Made by a program: the position numbers and the translations under genes
The notes under the pieces: model-generated
What the model was told of the DNA's origin: nothing
What the model saw: only the letters and a program-made list of their open reading frames with translations
Databases searched by the model: none
NCBI GenBank assembly: GCA_963739615.1
Contig: CAVUBD010000020.1
Span: 178,521 to 242,520, forward strand
Length of the DNA: 64,000 nucleotides
Reading direction: 5' to 3'
Source: Palsa-504 sp963739615
Lineage (GTDB): Bacteria; Actinomycetota; Actinomycetes; Streptosporangiales; Streptosporangiaceae
Shown here: positions 32,062-40,967 of the stretch, piece after piece
Position numbering within the stretch: position 1 is the stretch's first letter
Layout of the letters: every line of letters begins with the position of its first letter

Positions 32062-33641
32062 CCGGGATCCTCGCTGCGTCGACGACCGGGACGATCAGCG
32101 CGCCTAGAATCGAGTACAGCCAGCTCGCGCCGATGCTGGTGGTCTTCACCGCGGCGGTGGTCGGCGTGCTGGCCGAGGCGTTCGTGCCGCGGCCTTTTCG
32201 CCGCGCCGCGCACATGGTGCTCGCCCTGGGCGCCCTGCTCGCCGCGTTCATCCTGACCATCGTGGTGGCCGCGTCGCCCAGCATTTTCGCAGGCGGAAGC
32301 CCGGGCCACATCGCCGCGATGGGCGCGGTGGCGGTCGACCGGCCCACCTTGTTCATCCAGAGCACGATCTTGGTGCTGGCCTTCGTGAGCGTGCTGCTCA
32401 TCGGCGACACGAGCAACAGCCCGTTCGCCGCGCAGGCCGCCGCCACGCCCGGCAGCGAGGAGGAACGCGAGGCCCTGGCGGGCGGGATCTTCCACACCGA
32501 GATCTTCCCGCTGACCCTGTTCGCGGTCGGCGGGATGCTGCTGTTCCCGGCCGCGAACGACCTGCTGACCATGTTCGTGGCGCTTGAGGTGCTGTCGCTG
32601 CCGCTGTACCTGCTGTGCGGCCTCGCCCGGCGCCGCCGCCTGCTCTCGCACGAGGCGGCAATGAAGTACTTCCTGCTCGGCGCCTTCTCCTCGGCCTTCT
32701 TCCTGTTCGGCGTGGCGATGCTCTACGGCTTCTCCGGGTCGGTCCGGCTGTCGGCCATCGCGTCGGCGGCGGCGAGCAACACCTCCAGCTCCACCCTGCT
32801 GTTCGCGGGCGTCGCGCTGATCGGCGTCGGGCTGCTGTTCAAGATCGGGGCGGTGCCCTTCCACAGCTGGAAGCCGGACGTCTACCAGGGCGCGCCCACG
32901 CCGGTGACCGCGCTGATGGCATCCTGCACGGTGGTGTCGGCCTTCGGCGCCCTGCTGCGCGTCTTCTACGTGGCGTTCGGCAACCTGGCCTGGGACTGGC
33001 GCCCGGCGTTCTGGGTGGTCGCCGTCCTCACCATGGTCGTGGGCGCGGTCATCGCCATCACCCAGACCGACGTCAAGCGGCTGCTCGCCTACTCCTCCAT
33101 CGCGCACGCGGGGTTCATTCTCACCGCGGTCATCGCGACCAGCGCGGCGGGGCTGTCTGCCGCCCTGTTTTACCTGGCCTCGTACGGTCTCACCACGATC
33201 GGCGCGTTCGCGGTGATCACCCTGGTGCGGGACCCGGGCGGCGAGGCGGGGCACCTGTCACGGTGGGCGGGCCTGGGCCGCCGGTCGCCGCTGATCGCCG
33301 GGATCTTCGCGCTGTTCCTGCTCGCCTTCGCCGGCATCCCGCTGACCAGCGGCTTCACCGGGAAATTTGCCGTCTTCCAGGCTGCGATCGCCGCGGGCGA
33401 GACGCCGCTGGTGATCATCGGCGTGCTGAGCAGTGCGGTCGCCGCGTTCTTCTACGTCCGCGTGATCGTGCTCATGTTCTTCAGCGACCCGATCCCCGAC
33501 GGCCCGGAAGTGGTGGTGCCGAGCATCTTCACCGGCACCGCGGTGGGGATCGGCGTGGCGGCGACCCTCATGCTTGGCATCGTGCCCGAACCCGTCCTGA
33601 GCCTGGCGAACCATGCGGCGAACCAGCTGTTCGTTCATTAA
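32058..33641 (+). CDS. nuoN: NADH-quinone oxidoreductase subunit N
   Basis: Last nuo gene, the third antiporter-like subunit, 527 residues. FVALEVLSLPLYLLCGL, EAAMKYFLLGAFSSAFFLFG, LLFKIGAVPFHSWKPDVYQGAP and RLLAYSSIAHAGFIL match the family. GTG start in the nuoM stop. An 89-base gap to the polyprenyl synthase follows, with no obvious terminator, so readthrough is possible. Confidence 0.97.
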   Translation: MTGILAASTTGTISAPRIEYSQLAPMLVVFTAAVVGVLAEAFVPRPFRRAAHMVLALGALLAAFILTIVVAASPSIFAGGSPGHIAAMGAVAVDRPTLFIQSTILVLAFVSVLLIGDTSNSPFAAQAAATPGSEEEREALAGGIFHTEIFPLTLFAVGGMLLFPAANDLLTMFVALEVLSLPLYLLCGLARRRRLLSHEAAMKYFLLGAFSSAFFLFGVAMLYGFSGSVRLSAIASAAASNTSSSTLLFAGVALIGVGLLFKIGAVPFHSWKPDVYQGAPTPVTALMASCTVVSAFGALLRVFYVAFGNLAWDWRPAFWVVAVLTMVVGAVIAITQTDVKRLLAYSSIAHAGFILTAVIATSAAGLSAALFYLASYGLTTIGAFAVITLVRDPGGEAGHLSRWAGLGRRSPLIAGIFALFLLAFAGIPLTSGFTGKFAVFQAAIAAGETPLVIIGVLSSAVAAFFYVRVIVLMFFSDPIPDGPEVVVPSIFTGTAVGIGVAATLMLGIVPEPVLSLANHAANQLFVH

Positions 33642-33730
33642 GGGGAGCCCGGGGCATTGGTTGGTCACGCGCGGAACGGGCATACTCGGAAGTTCGAGGC
33701 GTTTGCGCGTGCTGACGACGTGGAGAGCTT

Positions 33731-34726
33731 GTGATCATCGCAGTCCCCGTGGATCTCCCTGACTCCGCCCTCGAGGCGGCGGTGCTCGACGATCTAGCCA
33801 GGGTCGAGGAGGAACTGGCCGCGACGGCGCATCCCGGTGACGAACTGCTTACCGAGGCGTCCAGGCACCTCATCGCGGCTGGCGGCAAGCGGTTCCGCGC
33901 CATGCTGGTGCTGCTGGCCGCGCAGTTCGGTGATCCGGAGGACCCGCGGGTCATCCAGGCCGCGGTGGCGATCGAGCTCACTCACCTGGCGACGCTGTTC
34001 CACGATGACGTCATGGACGAGGCCCTGGTCCGCCGCGGTTCGGACTCGGTCAATTCCCGGTGGGGTAATTCGGTCGCGATCCTGACCGGGGATTTCCTGT
34101 TCGCGCAGGCCTCGCGGATTCTCGCCGACCTCGGGCCAGAAGCCGTCAGGATCCAGGCCGAGACGTTCACCCGGCTGGTCACCGGCCAGATGGCGGAGAC
34201 TGTCGGCTCGCGTCCGGGCCAGGACCCGCTCGACTTCTACATGCGGGTGATCACGGAGAAGACCGGATCGCTGATCGCCACCTCCGGCCAGTTCGGCGCC
34301 CTGTTCTCCGGCGCTCCTGGCCAGATCGCGGGCACGATCGCGGTGGCCTGCGAGCAGCTCGGCGTGGCGTGGCAGCTATCCGATGACGTGATCGATATCG
34401 CCAGCGAGGAGGCCCAGTCGGGCAAGACGCCAGGCACCGACCTGCGCCAGGGCGTGCGGACGCTGCCCGTCCTGTACGCGCTGCGGTCCGCGGTGCCTGC
34501 CGATGCGCGGCTGCGCTGGCTGCTCGAGGAGGCCGACCTGACCGACGAGGCCCTGCTCACTGAGGCGCTCACGTTGCTGCGCGGCCACCATGCGATGAAG
34601 GAATCCCGCGCGGACGTGCTGAACTGGGCCCGCGGGGCCAGGACCGAGATCATGAGGCTGCCTGACGTGCCGGCCCGGGCGGCCTTCCTGGCGCTGTGCG
34701 AATTCGTGGAGAAGCGCACCGGGTGA
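33731..34726 (+). CDS. Polyprenyl diphosphate synthase (long-chain, menaquinone side chain type)
   Basis: Condenses isopentenyl diphosphate onto allylic diphosphates. 331 residues. The first Asp-rich motif is LFHDDVMDEA with RRG following, and the second is QLSDDVIDI. GGKRFRAMLVLLAAQ binds IPP. The residue pattern before the first motif is ELTHLATLFHDD, as in heptaprenyl/nonaprenyl synthases. GTG at 33731 follows GGAG. Position after nuoN, with menG and a MenJ-like gene on the other side, argues for the menaquinone tail; carotenoid or other prenyl roles cannot be excluded. The stop overlaps the TetR start. Confidence 0.92.
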   Translation: MIIAVPVDLPDSALEAAVLDDLARVEEELAATAHPGDELLTEASRHLIAAGGKRFRAMLVLLAAQFGDPEDPRVIQAAVAIELTHLATLFHDDVMDEALVRRGSDSVNSRWGNSVAILTGDFLFAQASRILADLGPEAVRIQAETFTRLVTGQMAETVGSRPGQDPLDFYMRVITEKTGSLIATSGQFGALFSGAPGQIAGTIAVACEQLGVAWQLSDDVIDIASEEAQSGKTPGTDLRQGVRTLPVLYALRSAVPADARLRWLLEEADLTDEALLTEALTLLRGHHAMKESRADVLNWARGARTEIMRLPDVPARAAFLALCEFVEKRTG

Positions 34727-35316
34727 CCGCCGATGCGGGACGGACCCGCGGCGCGATCTTGCGCGCGGCCGCGGCCCTGGCCACCGTCGAGGGCCTGGAC
34801 GGCTTGTCGATAGGCAACCTGGCTTCGGCCCTGGGGATGAGCAAGAACGGGCTGTCCGCGCAGTTCGGCTCCAAGCAGGAACTCCAGCTGGCGACCGTGG
34901 AAGCGGCAGCCCGGATCTTCGACGAGGAAGTCGTGCGTCCCGCGCTGGCGGCTCCGCCCGGCCTGGCCCAGCTGGCCGCCGTGTGCGAGGCGTTCTTCGC
35001 GTACCTGGAGCGGCGGACGTTTCCTGGCGGCTGTTTCATGGCCGGCGCGGCCCTGGAGATGGGGACCAGGCCCGGACCGGTCCGGGACCGCATCGCCGTG
35101 TTCCAGGCTCAGTTCGGCGCACTGCTCCGGGGTTTCGCGGTCACCGCGCTGGCCCAGCACGAGCTGCCCGGCAGCGAGGATCCCGACCGGCTGGCCTTCG
35201 AGCTGAACGGCATCATCCTGGCCACGGACACCAACTTCGTCCTGCACGACGACCCGGCCGTGCTCGAGCTAGCCCGGCAGATCGTCCGCCAGCGGCTCGG
35301 AGCCGGCCCGAGCTGA
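34723..35316 (+). CDS. TetR/AcrR family transcriptional regulator
   Basis: 197 residues from GTG at 34723, which overlaps the synthase stop as GTGA. The N-terminal helix-turn-helix is GLDGLSIGNLASALGMSKNGLSAQFGSKQELQLA. The C-terminal ligand domain contains FPGGCFMAGAALEMGTRPGPVRDRI, a pattern seen in TetR proteins near lipid and isoprenoid genes. The upstream extension of nine residues inside the synthase is unlikely. The co-transcribed position suggests it senses an isoprenoid or lipid signal, but the target is unknown. Confidence 0.88.
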   Translation: MTADAGRTRGAILRAAAALATVEGLDGLSIGNLASALGMSKNGLSAQFGSKQELQLATVEAAARIFDEEVVRPALAAPPGLAQLAAVCEAFFAYLERRTFPGGCFMAGAALEMGTRPGPVRDRIAVFQAQFGALLRGFAVTALAQHELPGSEDPDRLAFELNGIILATDTNFVLHDDPAVLELARQIVRQRLGAGPS

Positions 35317-35352
35317 CGGGCCCCAGCTGACGGGCCCCAGCTGACGGGCCTT
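35308..35352. repeat. 14-bp direct repeats between convergent tetR and korB
   Basis: AGCTGACGGGCCCC occurs three times head to tail, starting at the tetR stop and ending at the korB stop. Each unit contains the self-complementary GGGCCC, so the array can fold from either strand. It probably serves as a bidirectional transcription end for the two convergent genes. Confidence 0.7.
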
Positions 35353-36421
35353 AGTTGACTTCCCAGGTGTCGCTGCCCGCCAGCAACGCGGCCAGATCAC
35401 CCGGCCCGCCCTGGTCGCGTGCGGCAGCGATCTGGCCGGCCATCAGCTGGTCGTAGCTCGGCTGCTCGACCCGGCGGAAGACGCCCACCGGGGTGTGCTG
35501 GAAGTCCGCCGTATCCAGCCGGGACAGCGCGAACGCGTAGGACGGGTCGGCCCGCTGCGCGTCGTGCGTGATCAGCGTGTCAGGGGCGGCGCCTGCCACC
35601 TCGACCGCCTCGAGCTGGCCGTGCCGGCCGAACCGCAGCCCGTGCGATCCGCCGGCGAAGCGGATCGGCGCGCCGTGCTGGAGCCTGATCATCCGCTCGT
35701 CGTTCGCGCCGGCGTCCTTCAGCGGGGCGAACGCGTCGTCGTTGAAGATGGGGCAGTTCTGGTAGATCTCGATGAACGCGGCGCCCTGATGGTCCGCCGC
35801 TTCCCGCAGCACCGAGGTCAGGTGCCTGCGGTCGGAGTCGATGGTCCTGGCCACGAAGCTCGCGTCGGCGCCGAGCGCGAGGGACACCGGGTTGAACGGG
35901 TGGTCCAGCGACCCGAACGGCGTGGACTTGGTGATCTTGCCCTGCTCGGAGGTCGGCGAGTACTGGCCCTTGGTCAGCCCGTAGATCCTGTTGTTGAACA
36001 GCAGGATCTTGATGTTCACGTTGCGCCGCAGCGCGTGGATCAGGTGATTGCCGCCGATCGAAAGCGCGTCGCCGTCGCCGGTGATGACCCAGACCGACAG
36101 GTCCGGCCGGGACGTCGCCAGCCCGGTGGCGATCGCGGGCGCGCGGCCATGGATGGAGTGCATCCCGTAGCTGTTCACGTAGTAGGGCAGCCGGGAGGAA
36201 CAGCCGATCCCCGAGATGACCACGATGTTCTCGCGCGGCACCTCGAGCTCGGGCAGGAACGCCTGGAAGGCGGCCAGGATGGCGTAGTCACCGCAGCCCG
36301 GGCACCAGCGCACCTCCTGGTCAGACTTAAAATCTTTGGCCGCCGAACGAGACGCCGCTCGCGGGACAAGCGCCAGCGAGGCGAACCGGCGCGGCTCGCC
36401 GTCACCGCCGGTTTCAGCCAT
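35351..36421 (-). CDS. korB: 2-oxoglutarate:ferredoxin oxidoreductase beta subunit
   Basis: The thiamine-diphosphate subunit of a CoA-dependent 2-oxoacid oxidoreductase. EVRWCPGCGDYAILAAFQ starts the catalytic domain. SGIGCSSRLPYYVNSYGMHSIHGRAPAIATG and VITGDGDALSIGGNHLIHALRRN (ThDP/Mg site), then NNRIYGLTKGQYSPTS, are diagnostic. 356 residues. ATG at 36421 overlaps the korA stop by eight bases. The pair can replace the 2-oxoglutarate dehydrogenase complex and reduces ferredoxin; no ferredoxin gene is adjacent. Confidence 0.95.
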   Translation of the reverse strand: MAETGGDGEPRRFASLALVPRAASRSAAKDFKSDQEVRWCPGCGDYAILAAFQAFLPELEVPRENIVVISGIGCSSRLPYYVNSYGMHSIHGRAPAIATGLATSRPDLSVWVITGDGDALSIGGNHLIHALRRNVNIKILLFNNRIYGLTKGQYSPTSEQGKITKSTPFGSLDHPFNPVSLALGADASFVARTIDSDRRHLTSVLREAADHQGAAFIEIYQNCPIFNDDAFAPLKDAGANDERMIRLQHGAPIRFAGGSHGLRFGRHGQLEAVEVAGAAPDTLITHDAQRADPSYAFALSRLDTADFQHTPVGVFRRVEQPSYDQLMAGQIAAARDQGGPGDLAALLAGSDTWEVN

Positions 36422-38270
36422 GACCGATCACATCCTCTATCGCGTCGCCGAGTTCGGCGGCCTGGAACGGGAGGCCGCGGACCCGGTTGTAGGAGATCAC
36501 GTCGACCAGGAACCGCCCGCGCAGCAGCAAGGCGAGCTGGCCGAGGTTGATTTCCGGGACGAGCACCCTGTCGTAGCGGTGCAGCACGTCCGCCAGGTTC
36601 GGCGGGAACGGGTTGAGGTGCCGCAGGTGAGCCTGGGCCACGGCATGCCCGGCGTTGCGCACCTGGCGGACCGCGGCCCCGATGGAGCCGAAGGTGGATC
36701 CCCAGCCGAGCACCAGGACGCGGGCGCGGCCGTCCGGGTCGTCGACGTCGAGCGGCGGAATGTCGGCCGCGATCCCGTCGATCTTGGCCTGGCGCAGCCG
36801 GACCATCCGGTCGTGATTGTCGGGGTCATAGGAGATCGTCCCGGTGACGTCGGCCTTCTCGATGCCGCCGATCCGGTGCTCCAGGCCGGCGGTGCCCGGG
36901 ATGGCCCAGGGGCGGGCCAGCGTCACCGGGTCCCGCCGGAACGGCTCGAACTCGCCCGCGTCTTCGCCGGCCGGCGCCGCGAAGGTGAACTCCTGGCTCA
37001 GGTCGGGCAGGCTTGCAATGTCCGGGATGCGCCACGGCTCGGAGCCGTTGGCCAGGTAGCCGTCGGAGAGCAGGATCACCGGGGTACGGTACTTGACCGC
37101 GATCCTGGCCGCCTCGATGGCCGCGTGGAAGCAGTCGGACGGGCTGACGGCGGCGATGATCGGCACTGGCGACTCGCCATTCCGGCCGAACATCGCCTGC
37201 AGCAGGTCACCCTGCTCGGTCTTGGTCGGCATCCCGGTGGACGGCCCGGCCCGCTGGACGTCGCAGATGAGCAGCGGCAGCTCCACCGAGACGGCCAGGC
37301 CGGCGGTCTCGGCCTTCAGCAGCATGCCGGGCCCGGAGGTGGCGGTGACGCTCAGCGAGCCGCCGAAGGAAGCCCCCAGGGCCGCGCCGATGGCGGAGAT
37401 CTCGTCCTCGGCCTGGAAGGTGCGGACCCCGAAGCGCTTGTGCTTGGCCAGCTCGTGCAGGATGTCGGAGGCCGGCGTAATCGGGTAGGAGCCGAGGAAC
37501 AACGGCAGCCCGGCCAGCTGAGACGCCGCGATGAGCCCGTAGGAAAGGGCCGTGTTCCCGCTGATGTTCCGGTAGGTGCCCGGCGTCAGCGGGGCGGGCT
37601 TGATCTCGTACCTGACCGAGAAGTCCTCGGTGGTCTCGCCGAAGTTCCAGCCCGCCTGGAAGGCGGCCACGTTGGCCTGCATGATCTCGGGCTTGGTCGC
37701 GAACTTGGCCTTGAGGAAGCCGAGCGTGCCGTCGGCGGGCCGGTCGTACAGCCAGGAGAGCATCCCGAGCGCGAACATGTTCTTCGCCCGCTCGGCGTCC
37801 TTCCTGGTGATGTCGAAGGCCTCCAGGGCCTTGACGGTCATCGAGGTGATCGGCACCGCGTGCACGTTGTACTGCTCAAGTGTCTGGTCCTCGAGCGGGC
37901 TGGCCGCGTAGCCGACCTTGGTCAGGTTCCGCTTGGTGAACTCGTCGGTGTTGACGATCAGGTCGCCGCCTCGCGGCAGGTCCTCGATGTTGGCCTTCAG
38001 CGCCGCGGGGTTCATGGCGATGAGCACATCCGGGGCATCACCAGGCGTGAGGATGTCGTGGTCAGCGAAATGCAGCTGGAAACTCGATACGCCGGGGAGG
38101 GTACCTGCCGGTGCCCTGATCTCGGCCGGGAAGTTCGGCAAGGTGGACAGGTCGTTGCCGAAGACTGCCGTCTCCTGGGTGAACCTGTCTCCCGCAAGCT
38201 GCATGCCATCACCGGAGTCGCCTGCGAACCTGATGATGACATGATCGATCTTCTGGACCTGCTTGGTCAC
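36414..38270 (-). CDS. korA: 2-oxoglutarate:ferredoxin oxidoreductase alpha subunit (gamma-alpha fusion)
   Basis: The N-terminal 190 residues are the gamma domain (IIRFAGDSGDGMQLAGDRF, PNFPAEIRAPAGTLPGVSSFQ), and the rest the alpha domain (GNTALSYGLIAASQLAGLPLFLGSYPITPASDILHELA, SGPGMLLKAETAGLAV, RAGPSTGMPTKTEQGDLLQAM). GTG at 38270 has GGAGG ten bases upstream and gives 618 residues, the family length; an ATG at 38321 would add 17 residues with no match. First gene of the korAB operon; the promoter must lie in 38271-38516. Confidence 0.94.
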   Translation of the reverse strand: MTKQVQKIDHVIIRFAGDSGDGMQLAGDRFTQETAVFGNDLSTLPNFPAEIRAPAGTLPGVSSFQLHFADHDILTPGDAPDVLIAMNPAALKANIEDLPRGGDLIVNTDEFTKRNLTKVGYAASPLEDQTLEQYNVHAVPITSMTVKALEAFDITRKDAERAKNMFALGMLSWLYDRPADGTLGFLKAKFATKPEIMQANVAAFQAGWNFGETTEDFSVRYEIKPAPLTPGTYRNISGNTALSYGLIAASQLAGLPLFLGSYPITPASDILHELAKHKRFGVRTFQAEDEISAIGAALGASFGGSLSVTATSGPGMLLKAETAGLAVSVELPLLICDVQRAGPSTGMPTKTEQGDLLQAMFGRNGESPVPIIAAVSPSDCFHAAIEAARIAVKYRTPVILLSDGYLANGSEPWRIPDIASLPDLSQEFTFAAPAGEDAGEFEPFRRDPVTLARPWAIPGTAGLEHRIGGIEKADVTGTISYDPDNHDRMVRLRQAKIDGIAADIPPLDVDDPDGRARVLVLGWGSTFGSIGAAVRQVRNAGHAVAQAHLRHLNPFPPNLADVLHRYDRVLVPEINLGQLALLLRGRFLVDVISYNRVRGLPFQAAELGDAIEDVIGHG

Positions 38271-38516
38271 AGTAGGAAGACCTCCTCCACACGCCGCGGC
38301 CAGGCGCTCAGCACGCATCACCCCACGGCCGTGGGCATGAGTTAGGGCGGTTCAAATATTACGCTGAAACGGACGCCGGAACGAACGTTCAGCCGCTCCG
38401 CGATATTCCTTCGATCTGGCGGCGCCAGCGTATTTTATGACAGATTCCGGTCAGGGCTGCGTCGCCAGCCCCCATGTGAGCGCGGCCGGGACCGGGCGGG
38501 GCCACTGGGGAGGTGC

Positions 38517-39466
38517 ATGGCTGTGCGCGGTTACGCGCTGCGGGCAGCCGAACTGGCGGGTGCGCTGGCCGGCCTGGTGACCGCACTGGCCGTGCTGCTG
38601 GCCGGCTGCGCGCTAGTGGGGGTCGGGGTGGCCGGCGGCGGCGGCGCGGCCGTCGCGATCGTGGCCGCGGCGGTGCTGATCGCGGTGGTCTTCGGCTGCT
38701 GTGACCGGCTGGCGCTTTCCGCGATGCCGGCCCGCCCGGTCAGCGAGGTCGAGCACCCCGGGCTGTACCGCCTGGTCCGGGAGCTGAGCAAGGCCGGCTG
38801 CTGCCGGTACCGCGCCTGTGCCTGTCGCCGGCCGAGCAGCCGAACGTGTTCGCGGTCGGCCGCGGCCCGCGTGGCGCGACCGTCTGCTGCACGCAGGGCC
38901 TGCTCGACGTGCTCGACGAGGCCGAACTGCGCGGCGTGCTCGGGCATGAACTAGCGCACGTGTCCGGCCCGGACATTCTGGCCTCCACGGTGTCCGCCGG
39001 GCTCGCGGCCGTCATCACGCTCCCGGCCGGCCTGGCCGGGCTCGGCCGGTCCGGCCGGTCCGGCCGGTCCGGTGGCTCTGGTCGCGGGGCCGCCTGCGGC
39101 TCTGGTCGCGGGGCCGCCTGCGGCGGCTCCCGTATGGGTGCGCTTGAGACGCTGCTGATGCTGCTGCTCGGGCCGGCCGCCGCGATCATCATCCGGCTGG
39201 CCGTGAGCCGCGAGCGCGAATACCGGGCCGACGCGGCCGGCGCCCTGCTGGCGGGCGACCCGCTGGCGCTGGCCCGCGCCCTGCGCAAGATCGATGCCGA
39301 AACGGCGGAGCTGGCGCTCGCGCCCGACGCGCGGCGCGCTCCGGTTGGCCACCTGATGATCGCCTGCCCGTTCCGCCCGGAAGGGATCGGCCGCCTGTTC
39401 GGCGCCCACCCGCCCGCCGCCGAGCGAGTCCGCCGCCTGGAAGCCCTCGCAGGTTACCGCCGCTGA
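38517..39466 (+). CDS. M48 family (HtpX-like) zinc metalloprotease, with an apparent frameshift
   Basis: Membrane protease. Two N-terminal helices (LAGLVTALAVLLAGCALVGVGVA and VAIVAAAVLIAVVF) precede a cytosolic domain with EVEHPGLYRLVRELS. A G is missing at about 38796, where LSKAGL should continue to LPVPRLCLSPAEQPNVFAVG. The next frame then supplies TQGLLDVLDEAELRGVLGHELAHVSGPDI, with the HExxH zinc site, and SREREYRADAAGALL with the third ligand. A 24-bp in-frame repeat at 39074-39123 codes SGRGAACG twice in the loop after the zinc site. About 316 residues corrected. ATG at 38517 has GGGGAGG before it. Confidence 0.88.
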
Positions 39467-39902
39467 CCCCGCCTCGCGGTTGCTGCCGCCGCTGCCCCCG
39501 GCGCGTGATGCTGCCGCCGCTGTCCCCGGCGCGTCGGCTTCCGTCGCTGCCCGCAGCTCGCCCGATTCCGATTCCCTTAGCCACCTGGAGCACCAGCCGC
39601 CCCGCCAGCCTCTCGCGCGAGTCCCCCTGGCGACACTCGGTCACGATGAAACCGCTGTGTCACGACGTTCTGGCGCAATGCCGGTCAGCTTGCGGTCCGG
39701 CTGTCGCGTGTAAAACGTCAGGCTGCGCTGTGCCCGCGCCCTCGCTCACCGGACCGGAAAAGGAACCCCCGGCGTCATTGCGTGTCATAGCACCCCCTAT
39801 CAGGGGTATCGTGCCGCACGAAGATCTGGAACTCGTCCAGATGCCCGTTTGCCCCGGGGAGACGGCCGCGGGCGGCTTCGGGAGCGGGGTACAGGCCGGG
39901 GG
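39467..39902. other. Gene-less stretch between the M48 protease and yajQ
   Basis: GC-rich with short overlapping frames. GCTGCCGCCGCTG-type repeats at 39480-39530 are low complexity. A GTG frame at 39811-39906 codes 31 residues with no known resemblance. A metal-regulator-like dyad lies at 39787-39809. No confident gene. Confidence 0.5.
39787..39809. promoter_or_regulatory. CsoR-like dyad
   Basis: The minus strand reads GATACCCCTGATAGGGGGTG, an interrupted dyad of TACCCC and GGGGGT arms, the shape of operators bound by copper sensor CsoR and relatives. No copper gene is adjacent; only a 31-codon frame begins just downstream. It may be fortuitous. Confidence 0.3.
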
Positions 39903-40400
39903 TTAGCGATAGTTGACGAACTGGAGGGCGAAGTCGAACTCCTTGCCTTTCAGCATGGAGATGACCGTCTGCAGATCGTCCTTTTTCTTCGCTGAGACGC
40001 GAAGCTCCTCGCCTTGGACCTGAGCCCGGACGCCCTTGGGGCCCTCGTCCCTGATGATCTTGGAGATCTTCTTGGCGTTGTCCTGGGTGATGCCCTCCTT
40101 GAGGCTCACCGCCATCCGGTACTCCTTGCCGGAAAGCTTGGGGTCGTCCGCGTCTAGGGTCTTGAGCGAGACGCCGCGCTTGACCAGCTTGTCCTTGAAG
40201 ACGTCGAGGACGGCCAGGGCGCGCTCTTCGCTGTTGGCGCGGATATCCACGGCGTGCTCGCCCGACCAGCTGATGGCCGCGCCGACGCCGCGGAAGTCGA
40301 ACCGCGTGCCGATCTCCTTGCCCGCCTGGTTGAGCGCGTTGTCCACTTCCTGGCGGTCGAGTTTGGACACGATGTCAAAGGAAGACTCTTGGGATGCCAC
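39903..40400 (-). CDS. YajQ family cyclic-di-GMP/nucleotide-binding protein
   Basis: 165 residues, two ferredoxin-like subdomains. The N-terminal MASQESSFDIVSKLDRQEVDNA and FDFRGVGAAISW, and RVSAKKKDDLQTVISMLK with the terminal FVNYR, match YajQ closely. Members bind cyclic di-GMP or RNA in some bacteria; the actinobacterial role is unproved. Single gene, transcribed away from tRNA-Tyr. Confidence 0.95.
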   Translation of the reverse strand: MASQESSFDIVSKLDRQEVDNALNQAGKEIGTRFDFRGVGAAISWSGEHAVDIRANSEERALAVLDVFKDKLVKRGVSLKTLDADDPKLSGKEYRMAVSLKEGITQDNAKKISKIIRDEGPKGVRAQVQGEELRVSAKKKDDLQTVISMLKGKEFDFALQFVNYR

Positions 40401-40541
40401 GGCTCCAGGCTAAACGTCCCGGGCGCCGGCCGTCACGCCGAACCCGCCGGCCCGGTCGCGTCCGGTTTGAAATGCGGTCGGCTTACCGTCAGGTCGCGTC
40501 TTGGGCTATCCTTCTCTGTGCCGCTAGCTCTAGCGGCGAAC

Positions 40542-40626
40542 GGCAGGTTGCCCGAGTGGCCAAAGGGAGCGGTCTGTAAAACCGTCGGCTCAGCCTACGT
40601 TGGTTCGAACCCAACACCTGCCACCA
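40542..40626 (+). tRNA. tRNA-Tyr (anticodon GTA), with encoded CCA
   Basis: Acceptor GGCAGGT pairs with ACCTGCC (40616-40622). The anticodon stem CGGT/ACCG holds CTGTAAA (anticodon GTA). A long variable arm (TCGGCTCAGCCTACG) marks a class II tRNA, and the T arm is GTTGG-TTCGAAC-CCAAC. Discriminator A and CCA are encoded. The 3' half is duplicated at 53.3 and 59.7 kb, as expected for an integration target. Confidence 0.96.
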
Positions 40627-40633
40627 CCTGCGA

Positions 40634-40676
40634 AAACGGCTCGCTAGCTGGAAATTCTCGGCTATGCGGGCCGTTT
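40634..40676 (+). terminator. Hairpin terminator of tRNA-Tyr
   Basis: AAACGGCTCG (40634-40643) pairs with CGGGCCGTTT (40667-40676), one mismatch-like pair, followed by CTTCTCTG. Copies 2 and 3 of the repeat carry the same hairpin with a perfect AAACGGCCCG arm, so the element moved together with the terminator. Confidence 0.75.
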
Positions 40677-40967
40677 CTTCTCTGTCCCGTGGTGTGTCAT
40701 CTTGTAGCGCTGCGGGCCGCTGTGTCGCGGTGTCCACGGACGTATAGCGGACGGGATTGGTGCCCCAGGACGGTCGGTGCGCACCGTCGGCTGTTTCACG
40801 GACGGCCACGGACGGGCCGCGCCGGCGGCATGTTCCGGCTTGACGTGCCCCCGGTGAGCCGGGCGTGCATCCCCGGGTGCCCGTCCGGCGGCCCGGTGAT
40901 TCCGCAGTCAGGCGGGCGGGGAAGGGCGGGTGCGCTGATGTGGCGGCGGTGCGGGAGAGCAGAGGCC

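Noticed and set aside
36336..38345. 669-codon plus-strand frame opposite korA
   Set aside because: Composition (Arg/Gly/Val/Asp repeats) typical of antisense frames; korA is unmistakable.
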